The position numbers and the translations under genes were made by a program. A DNA stretch of 12,168 nucleotides, taken from contig JAOQAA010000616.1 of assembly GCA_025963815.1 (NCBI GenBank), positions 1 through 12,168 on the forward strand, read 5' to 3'. Positions within the stretch are counted from its first letter, which is position 1, and the number at the start of each line of letters is the position of its first letter. Positions 7,478 through 12,168 of the stretch are shown here, in pieces. Source of the stretch: Capsulimonas sp. Its GTDB lineage: Bacteria > Armatimonadota > Armatimonadia > Armatimonadales > Capsulimonadaceae. A model generated the notes under the pieces. That model was not told the origin of the DNA. It did no database searches and saw nothing but the letters and a program-made list of their open reading frames with translations.

Positions 7478-7538
7478 ACGTTCGCAAAAATTAAGGTGAA
7501 CGGAACGCGGTCGTCCTCAGGGCGAGCCGCTTTTTTTT
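7478..7538 (+). ncRNA. Predicted short RNA or attenuated leader (about 60 nt)
   Basis: The span between the predicted start of the 7443-7471 promoter and the U-tract of the terminator at 7507-7538. Besides the terminator stem, a 5-bp pairing CGTTC/GAACG with the loop between can form in the first 30 nt. Either this is a free-standing small RNA, or it is a leader in which transcription of the 7646 gene is attenuated. No known riboswitch or RNA family is recognised, and no anti-terminator pairing was established by eye. Confidence 0.35.
7507..7538 (+). terminator. Intrinsic terminator
   Basis: GCGG-TCGTCC pairs with GGGCGA-G-CCGC (10 pairs including one G:U, a single bulged G and a 3-nt TCA loop; 7507-7530), followed directly by eight T residues (7531-7538). 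This is a textbook rho-independent terminator on the plus strand. It is not at the end of any gene; it lies 107 bp upstream of the next gene and just downstream of a promoter. Confidence 0.75.
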
Positions 7539-7645
7539 GGTTTTCAGCTGCAAGCAATATTTCTGAGATCGACTTTCGTTGTTTGCCGAAACGCCCCTTA
7601 TGGAAACAAATCAATTATCGTGATGCGTAGAAATTAGGAACAAGG

Positions 7646-8185
7646 ATGGAGGGGAGGAAAGCGTTGCCGGGAGTTTATAAGCTGATCTTCACGCCGGGCG
7701 CGCACTTTCGCGTTCAGCGCGGCACGCGCGGCAACGAGTACTTGCTGAACGACGGCTACCGGCTCGAAGTCTGGCGTCACCCTGTTTTTTGCTTCTCCTG
7801 CCGCGCCTACACCGAAGGCGAAGTCGTGACGCCGGTCAGCGAAGTCGACGCGCAGATCGAGTCCTGCCGCCGTGAATTGCGCCGGGTCACGCAGGGCCGC
7901 ACGGACCGCCCGCGCGTCCGCGAGCGCTTCAATGACCTGACCGAGCGGATCGAGCGCCTCGAGCTGCGCCGATCGTGGAGCCGTCAGCGCGTCTCCCCTC
8001 CCCGATGCCTGGAGTGCGGCTGCACCGAACTGGTGTTTCTCAAGCGCGGCGAGGAGATTGCGAACCCGTCGGGCAAAGGAACCGTGCGCCTGGAATGGCT
8101 GGGCATGTGCTCCTTGCGCCCGCGCAACTTCACCTACAGCCCCGAAGGGGATCGCCTGCCCGGATACTCTCTGCCGCAATTGTGA
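7646..8185 (+). CDS. Unrecognised protein with split CxxC zinc knuckles
   Basis: A 179-residue protein I do not recognise. Residues 8-47 look like a small beta-rich segment (LPGVYKLIFTPGAHFRV and the following NEYLLNDGYRLEVW). A first knuckle CFSC (49-52) is followed by a highly charged, probably helical or coiled-coil stretch (66-112, rich in Glu and Arg). A second knuckle CLECGC (121-126) comes next, then a short C-terminal region with C155. The two CxxC pairs could jointly bind one zinc as a zinc ribbon whose knuckles are held apart by the helix; this is inference. There is no signal peptide or membrane segment. The ATG at 7646 has AGGA six nt upstream. An in-frame TTG at 7664 after GGGGAGG is an alternative start. 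The codon use and GC content match neighbouring genes. It ends convergent to the oxidoreductase genes. Confidence 0.75.
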   Translation: MEGRKALPGVYKLIFTPGAHFRVQRGTRGNEYLLNDGYRLEVWRHPVFCFSCRAYTEGEVVTPVSEVDAQIESCRRELRRVTQGRTDRPRVRERFNDLTERIERLELRRSWSRQRVSPPRCLECGCTELVFLKRGEEIANPSGKGTVRLEWLGMCSLRPRNFTYSPEGDRLPGYSLPQL

Positions 8186-8213
8186 GAGACGGCCGAACGC
8201 TGCCAGGATTTAA

Positions 8214-8359
8214 GATTCGGCCCCCCTGCCCCCCAATCCTGGGGGAGGAGGTTGCCGATGCGTGCTTTCTGAACTGCATCTCGGGGTAAACGTCTTATTC
8301 GATCATCTCACCCAACGACAACCTCCTCCCCCAGGATTGGGGGGCAGGGGGGCCGAATC
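8214..8359. repeat. 41-bp perfect inverted repeat between convergent genes
   Basis: The left arm 8214-8254 and right arm 8319-8359 are exact reverse complements over 41 bp, separated by 64 bp. Each arm holds a C6-AATCCT-G5 core that can fold on itself, flanked by GATTCGG and GGAGGAGGTTG. The right arm ends immediately beside the stop codon of the oxidoreductase gene (8360-8362), and the left arm begins 28 bp after the 7646 gene. Within the loop, GATGC/GCATC can pair again. It probably serves as a two-way terminator and looks like a dispersed intergenic element; no transposase is associated. Confidence 0.85.
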
Positions 8360-9361
8360 CTAAACCGTCACCACTTGCTTCGCTTCGGCCGCGCGATAGG
8401 CGGCGAGGGCGATTGCTAGGGCGCGCAGACCGTCTTCGCCGGTCGCGATGTCTGGCGCATCCTCGCCCGCGCAGAGCTTGAGGAAGCCGTCGACAAGCGC
8501 GCCGTCGAGGCTGCTACCCCAGCCCGGCCACGTAACGCGGCCAGTCGCATCCTCGTAGTGTTCGAGCTGCTGACCGAACATATCCAGGTCCATCACGCCG
8601 CCGGTTCCGACAACTTGCAGTGTCACGTCGCCCCAGGTTGGGAAGGTCTTAGGCCGGGACCAGCTGGTGTCGAGCGTGGCGAAGACGCCCCCTTCGTAGC
8701 CGATGGTCAAGAATCCCGTGTCGTCGTAACCCTCATGATAGAAGCTATTGCCGATCTCGGCGTGGACTTCCGTCGCTTCTTTCCCAAGCAGCAGCCAGAG
8801 CAGATCCGCGACGTGCACCGTATGGTCGATCACGGCGCCGCCGCCCGAAAGGGGCGGATCGATGAACCAGCCGCCGGGCATCGTGCCCCGGTTCGTCCCC
8901 CGGACGGCGAGAATGTCGCCGAGAGCCCCAGCCTGAACCTGTTCACGCAGGCGCGCAAACGCAGGTGAATGGCGGCAGGGAAACGCCGTCGCGAGCTTGA
9001 CGCCGCGCGCGGCGCAGTAGTCGATCATCGAGCGGGCGTCTTCCAGGGTCGTCGCGAGCGGCTTTTCGCTGACGACGGCCTTCACCCCCGAGTCCGCGGC
9101 CAGCTCGGTGAGCCGCCGGTGATGAATGTTCTCGCTGGCGACGACCACGCCGTCCAGCCCCAGCGCAAGCAGATCGCCCTCGGTGGGATAGAACGTGGTT
9201 CCGTAACGCTCCGCCATCGCGCGGCCGCGCGCGGCGTCGGCGTCCCAGACACCGGCCAGGATCGCGCCGGGCCGGGCGCCGATCTCACTGGCGTATGACT
9301 GCGCGTGCCCGTGAGCAAAAGACAGAATTCCGATCTTCAATGGATTGCTTGTCGTGGTCAT
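8360..9361 (-). CDS. Gfo/Idh/MocA family oxidoreductase (second of pair)
   Basis: A 333-residue predicted NAD(P)-dependent dehydrogenase of the glucose-fructose oxidoreductase / inositol dehydrogenase / MocA family, cytoplasmic. The N-terminal Rossmann fold is recognisable (KIGILSFAHGHAQSYA, 9-24, then VWDAD at 38-42), but the glycine-rich loop is not the classical GxGxxG; SFAHGHA replaces it. SEKPLATT (98-105) carries the family's EKP motif with K100. The C-terminal alpha/beta domain starts with the TNRGTMPGGWF region and has GGGAVIDHTVHVADLLWLLLG (173-193), with D179 and H183 in the usual catalytic D-x-x-x-H place. The start codon overlaps the stop of the upstream paralogue by one base (TGATG), so the two are co-translated. 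The substrate, likely a sugar or cyclic polyol, cannot be told. Confidence 0.93.
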   Translation of the reverse strand: MTTTSNPLKIGILSFAHGHAQSYASEIGARPGAILAGVWDADAARGRAMAERYGTTFYPTEGDLLALGLDGVVVASENIHHRRLTELAADSGVKAVVSEKPLATTLEDARSMIDYCAARGVKLATAFPCRHSPAFARLREQVQAGALGDILAVRGTNRGTMPGGWFIDPPLSGGGAVIDHTVHVADLLWLLLGKEATEVHAEIGNSFYHEGYDDTGFLTIGYEGGVFATLDTSWSRPKTFPTWGDVTLQVVGTGGVMDLDMFGQQLEHYEDATGRVTWPGWGSSLDGALVDGFLKLCAGEDAPDIATGEDGLRALAIALAAYRAAEAKQVVTV

Positions 9362-10353
9362 CAGAGGGTTACCGCCTTTCCGGTCGTGATCGATTCCAGT
9401 GCGGCGAGAGCGATCCGGGCCGCCTCCAGGGCGTCGTACACGGTGACAGGCGGCGTCACGCCGGCGCGCAGCGCCTGAACGAAAGCCTTCAGTTCCTGGT
9501 AGTAGGGATCGTCGTTGGGGATCATCGGGCTTTCCGGCATGATCACCGCCGCGCGCCCTCCTTCCGCGCCGCGCAGGCTGGAGGAGAGCGAGACGCTTTT
9601 CAGCGAGTCGTGTGCGATCAGGCCCTTATCGCCCGCCACTTCAAACGTCGTCTGAAAGCCGCTCGGGTGCGCCCACGATCCCGTCACATGCCCCACCACG
9701 CCCGACGCAAAGCGCAGCGTCACCAGCGCATAATCTAATCCCTCGTCAAAGCGGCTGCTCCCAAAGAGTCCCTTCGCCATAACGCTCGTTACGGGGCCGA
9801 AGGTCCAGCGCAGCCAGTCGAAGTCGTGCAGGATCATATCCAGCACCACGCCGCCACTCTTGTCGGGGTTGGCGTACCAGTTCTCCCGCCCGGTAATATT
9901 CGGAAACCCCGAAAGGCGCGCCGTGCGCACTGTCGCAGGCGTCCCCACCCCGCCCTCATCAATGATCTTCTTCGCGGCCGCGAACTCCGGAAAATACCGA
10001 ACGACATGCCCGGCCATCGCCGGCACGCCCGCCTTCTCGACCGCTGCGACAATCGCCTCGCAATCCTCAATGCTGCGCGAAAGCGGCTTCTCGACAAAGA
10101 TCGCCTTACCGGCCGCCGCCGCCCGCTCCACATACTCCCGGTGATTGGGCGTCGGCGTACAGATATCGATGATATCCGGCTTCGCCGTCGCCAGCATCGT
10201 CTCCCAATCGCTAAACGCCGGTCCCAGCGCCGCCGCCGCGTCCTGACGCGGGTCCAGCACGCCGACAATTTCGATGCCTTCCATCCGCTTCCAATGCGTG
10301 GCGTGCCACCCGCCCATGTTGCCGGCGCCCACCAGCGCCACACGATAAGTCAT
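9361..10353 (-). CDS. Gfo/Idh/MocA family oxidoreductase (first of pair)
   Basis: A 330-residue NAD(P)-dependent oxidoreductase. The Rossmann domain opens with VALVGAGNMGGWHATHW (5-21; GAGNMG at 9-14 is the canonical GxGxxG). The DICTPTPNH segment (63-71) and VEKPLSRS (87-94, EKP at 88-90) follow, as in inositol 2-dehydrogenase-like enzymes. The C-terminal substrate domain has GGVVLDMILHDFDWLRW (167-183), giving the D172-x-x-x-H176 pair expected for hydride transfer. All key residues are present. It is the first gene of a two-gene operon and its stop shares one base with the start of the next paralogue. AAGGAC about 11 nt upstream of the ATG is a weak, distant ribosome site. Sequence similarity to the partner is low outside motifs, so they likely have different substrates or sequential steps. 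Confidence 0.94.
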   Translation of the reverse strand: MTYRVALVGAGNMGGWHATHWKRMEGIEIVGVLDPRQDAAAALGPAFSDWETMLATAKPDIIDICTPTPNHREYVERAAAAGKAIFVEKPLSRSIEDCEAIVAAVEKAGVPAMAGHVVRYFPEFAAAKKIIDEGGVGTPATVRTARLSGFPNITGRENWYANPDKSGGVVLDMILHDFDWLRWTFGPVTSVMAKGLFGSSRFDEGLDYALVTLRFASGVVGHVTGSWAHPSGFQTTFEVAGDKGLIAHDSLKSVSLSSSLRGAEGGRAAVIMPESPMIPNDDPYYQELKAFVQALRAGVTPPVTVYDALEAARIALAALESITTGKAVTL

Positions 10354-10373
10354 AGAGTGATCGTCCTTTGATT

Positions 10374-10436
10374 ACGCCGCGCGGAAATGGGATTCGCCTG
10401 CGGCGTGGAAGCTGTAGTCTTACGGCGATTGTACCA
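10374..10436 (-). promoter_or_regulatory. Extended -10 promoter and leader hairpin of the oxidoreductase pair
   Basis: On the minus strand TGGTACAAT (10428-10436) fits an extended -10 (TGn plus TACAAT, five of six). No good -35 lies 17 bp upstream. Transcription would begin near 10421, leaving a leader of about 68 nt. The leader contains a 7-bp inverted repeat ACGCCGC/GCGGCGT (10374-10380 with 10400-10406) without a U-tract. This is a plausible promoter and leader, assigned by pattern only. Confidence 0.4.
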
Positions 10437-10516
10437 GAACATGGGGATCGAAAAAGCCCTGATGCCCCACCTGACCATCGGTCGCAATCAAATTTGTCCG
10501 CGATAATCCCCATTCA

Positions 10517-10570
10517 GATTCCCAGGGCGTTGCCCCGGTCTCCTGATTAGTTCGCCCCTTTGGGGCTGAG
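10517..10570 (-). repeat. Left REP-like copy (54 bp)
   Basis: Exact reverse complement of 11176-11229. It contains two hairpins: GCCCC-TTT-GGGGC (10554-10566) and the REP-type stem at 10522-10538. On the minus strand the tetranucleotide GGAG (10540-10543) precedes the latter stem. It pairs imperfectly with the inner copy at 10601-10638, forming a BIME-like structure. Confidence 0.85.
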
Positions 10571-10600
10571 AACAGTTGTCAACGACGCCTCCTAATCTTT

Positions 10601-10638
10601 AGCCCTGAAGGGGCGAACTAATCAGCGCCCTGGGAATC
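10601..10638 (+). repeat. Inner, shortened REP-like copy
   Basis: A 38-bp version of the same repeat, in the orientation of the right copy. It lacks 13 bp, including the GGAG tetranucleotide and half of the REP stem, and has small changes in the GCCC-GGGGC hairpin. It lies 30 bp after the left copy and 18 bp before the transposase start. Confidence 0.8.
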
Positions 10639-10656
10639 CGAAATCGAGGACAACAA

Positions 10657-11151
10657 ATGAAGGAGCAAGCAGCCACTTTGTGGAACAAGCCCATCATCAT
10701 GCCGCAATCTCTCGCCAAGCTTCATATTCATCTGGTATTCAGCACCAAGAATCGAGAGCCATTGCTGCACGATGGGGTCCGGGATGCGCTGCACAAGTAT
10801 ATGGCGGCCGTTCTGGAAACCACGGGCTGTCTAACGGTGCTTATCAATTCGATTGAGGATCACGTTCATATTCTATTCGAACTTGGACGCACCATTGCAG
10901 TCAGCGATGCTGTGGAGGCCGTCAAGAAAGATTCGTCAAAGTGGATCAAGACACAAGGCGAAGAATTTTCCAGCTTTCGATGGCAGGCCGGATACGGCTC
11001 ATTTGCCGTATCAGCATCAGACGTAGCGGCAGTGCGCGCATATATCGCCAGCCAACGCGACCACCATATGCAGCTGGAGTTTCCAGAAGAATACCGTGCT
11101 TTTCTCAAGCAACATGGCATCACCTTCGACGAAAGATACGTCTGGGATTAA
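10657..11151 (+). CDS. Y1 (HUH) transposase, IS200-like / RAYT-like
   Basis: A 164-residue single-strand DNA transposase of the Y1_Tnp family (PF01797). The domain starts at MPQSLAKLHIHLVFSTKNRE (15-34), typical of this group. The HUH motif is H69-V-H71 in EDHVHILFEL. The nucleophilic tyrosine is probably Y129 in AYIASQRDHH, followed by Q133 four residues later, matching the Y-x3-Q layout of TnpA from IS608. All catalytic residues are present, so it seems intact. Two starts are possible: ATG 10657, with GAGGA six nt upstream, or ATG 10699, where homology starts, giving 150 residues but no ribosome site. No TnpB is adjacent. Flanking repeats contain GGAG plus hairpin, the arrangement known for REP-associated tyrosine transposases. 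The exact clade needs phylogeny. Confidence 0.92.
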   Translation: MKEQAATLWNKPIIMPQSLAKLHIHLVFSTKNREPLLHDGVRDALHKYMAAVLETTGCLTVLINSIEDHVHILFELGRTIAVSDAVEAVKKDSSKWIKTQGEEFSSFRWQAGYGSFAVSASDVAAVRAYIASQRDHHMQLEFPEEYRAFLKQHGITFDERYVWD

Positions 11152-11175
11152 CAAAGCGAGCCATCATCGCTACTC

Positions 11176-11229
11176 CTCAGCCCCAAAGGGGCGAACTAAT
11201 CAGGAGACCGGGGCAACGCCCTGGGAATC
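11176..11229 (+). repeat. Right REP-like copy (54 bp)
   Basis: Exact reverse complement of 10517-10570, beginning 24 bp after the transposase stop. It holds hairpin GCCCC-AAA-GGGGC (11180-11192), then GGAG (11203-11206), then a 7-bp stem CCGGGGC/GCCCTGG with a 3-nt AAC loop (11208-11224, one G:T wobble). GGAG at the foot of an imperfect hairpin is the signature of REP sequences recognised by RAYT proteins. Confidence 0.85.
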
Positions 11230-11239
11230 TCCCAGTTTG

Positions 11240-11277
11240 ATTGCGTACAGAATCCCCGGCACGGGATTATTGCGTAC
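11240..11277 (+). promoter_or_regulatory. Inverted repeat framed by direct repeats before ABC ATPase gene
   Basis: ATTGCGTAC occurs at 11240-11248 and 11269-11277. Between the two copies is a perfect 6-bp inverted repeat AATCCC/GGGATT (11251-11268, 6-nt spacer). The arrangement lies 41-78 bp upstream of the ABC ATPase start and looks like an operator region. A -10-like CATAAT (11303-11308) sits 9 bp before the ATG. No known regulator motif is recognised. Confidence 0.4.
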
Positions 11278-11317
11278 GAAAACAAAACATCCCCGCGTAG
11301 TGCATAATATTCCTACC

Positions 11318-12168
11318 ATGACTCAATCCACGCTCGCCATCCAGACGGACCACCTGCGTAAGGTCTACGGAGGCTCCAAACCGTTCGTCGCCGTGCAGGA
11401 CATGAACCTGCAAGTACAGCGCGGACAGGTCTTCGGGTTCCTTGGGCCGAACGGCGCCGGCAAGACCACCACCATCAATATGCTGCTCGGAAATATCTCG
11501 CCGACGGCGGGAACCGCGCAGCTGCTCGGGCGCCCCATTGGCGACATTGAAGCGCGCGCCAAGCTCGGCTTTCTTCCCGAAAAGTTTCAATTCCATGAGT
11601 TCCTGACCGCCGAGGAGTTTTTGGACCTGCACGGCAAGCTCTACGGCATGCCGGCGGCTAAGCGACGCGAGCGGATTGGCGAGACGCTGGAGATGGTCGG
11701 ACTGACCGCGCGGCGCAAGAGCAAGATCCGGGAGTTCTCCAAGGGCATGCAGCAGCGCGTCGGGCTGGCGCAGGCCATTCTCAACGACCCCGATCTGGTC
11801 ATTCTCGATGAACCGACCAGCGCGCTCGATCCACTCGGGCGGCGGGAAGTGCGCGAGATCGTGACTGCGCTCAAAGCTCAGGGCAAGACCGTCATGCTCA
11901 ACTCGCATTTGCTCTCTGAGATTGAGATGACCTGCGATCAGGTCGCCATCTTGAAAGCGGGTCAGGTAGTAAAGCAGGGCAAGATCGACGATCTGCTCGC
12001 CGCCCCCGCCACGGTGCAGATGCGGATTTTGAACCAGAGCCCGGCGCTGATGCGCGCCCTGGGCAGCCTGGCGCGGACGGTGGACGCGCAGGGCGAGATG
12101 GTGACAGCCAGCATCACGGAAGACGGGATCATCCCGGATTTGGTGGCGGCCGTAGTGGGAAGCGGGGG
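11318..12168 (+). CDS. ABC transporter ATP-binding protein, C-terminus beyond window
   Basis: The first 283 residues of an ATPase of the DrrA/CcmA-like group that usually powers export or membrane-remodelling transporters together with a separate permease. Walker A is GPNGAGKTT (43-51). A Q-loop position is occupied by LPEK (86-89), where Glu replaces Gln as is common in this subgroup. The signature is FSKGMQQRV (140-148), Walker B is VILDEP (161-166), the D-loop SALD follows, and the H-loop is H197. After about residue 225 comes a C-terminal extension (from QMRILNQSP), typical of these proteins. The partner permease should lie just downstream, outside the window. No ribosome site precedes the ATG, and a -10-like CATAAT only 9 bp upstream suggests a leaderless or near-leaderless mRNA. 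Confidence 0.93.
   Translation, partial: MTQSTLAIQTDHLRKVYGGSKPFVAVQDMNLQVQRGQVFGFLGPNGAGKTTTINMLLGNISPTAGTAQLLGRPIGDIEARAKLGFLPEKFQFHEFLTAEEFLDLHGKLYGMPAAKRRERIGETLEMVGLTARRKSKIREFSKGMQQRVGLAQAILNDPDLVILDEPTSALDPLGRREVREIVTALKAQGKTVMLNSHLLSEIEMTCDQVAILKAGQVVKQGKIDDLLAAPATVQMRILNQSPALMRALGSLARTVDAQGEMVTASITEDGIIPDLVAAVVGSG

Larger units (their letters stand above)
10517..11229 (+). mobile_element. REP/RAYT-like or IS200-like module with inverted ends
   Basis: A 713-bp unit consisting of a Y1 transposase gene bracketed by exact 54-bp inverted copies (10517-10570 and 11176-11229) and a shorter third copy inside the left end. IS200/IS605 elements proper lack long terminal inverted repeats, whereas REP-associated transposases sit among inverted REP sequences; the layout fits the latter better. 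Weak outer similarity continues to CGCAATCAAA (10483-10492) and its reverse complement (11236-11245), so the true boundary may be wider. Confidence 0.7.

Noticed and set aside
7406-7630. 74-codon open frame upstream of the 7646 gene
   Set aside because: It spans the promoter and the intrinsic terminator, its translation is unlike a protein (runs of Ser and Phe from the terminator), and it lacks a ribosome site.
10517-11229. Repeats considered as a CRISPR array
   Set aside because: Copies are inverted, not direct, unevenly spaced and flank a transposase; there are no regular spacers.

Overview
The window is GC-rich bacterial DNA with compact, mostly minus-strand genes. The mix of a CUT1-type sugar ABC importer without its own ATPase, tandem Gfo/Idh/MocA oxidoreductases, a class II photolyase, and REP-like repeats with a Y1 transposase suggests an environmental heterotroph that lives on carbohydrates and is exposed to light. 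It resembles Armatimonadota or Planctomycetota genomes, but no rRNA or taxonomic marker is present, so this is only an impression.

Layout. 1-484: the 5' part of a pRiA4b ORF-3-family gene (minus) with a near-consensus promoter. 485-1369: a secreted polysaccharide deacetylase (plus). 1396-3203: a class II CPD photolyase and a DUF4385 gene, translationally coupled (minus). 3246-3295: a strong hairpin. 3320-7074: a sugar-import operon of MalF-like permease, MalG-like permease and solute-binding protein (minus); the first permease carries about six extra membrane segments. 7075-7645: an AT-rich intergenic region with a 10-bp-period repeat, a good sigma70-type promoter and, only about 30 nt past its predicted start, an intrinsic terminator. 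7646-8185: an unrecognised protein with two CxxC knuckles separated by a charged helix (plus). 8214-8359: a 41-bp perfect inverted repeat filling a convergent intergenic gap. 8360-10353: two overlapping Gfo/Idh/MocA oxidoreductases (minus). 10517-11229: an IS200-like/RAYT-like Y1 transposase bracketed by 54-bp perfect inverted repeats containing REP-type hairpins. 11318-end: the ATPase of an exporter-type ABC transporter, truncated by the window edge.

How they fit. The importer probably brings in an oligosaccharide or sugar derivative, energised by a shared ATPase encoded elsewhere. The two oxidoreductases could oxidise sugars or polyols taken up nearby, but they form a separate operon. Photolyase and DUF4385 look like a repair pair. 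The best candidates for something undescribed are the expanded MalF-like permease, the promoter-terminator unit near 7440-7540, the REP/transposase module, and the split zinc-knuckle protein.
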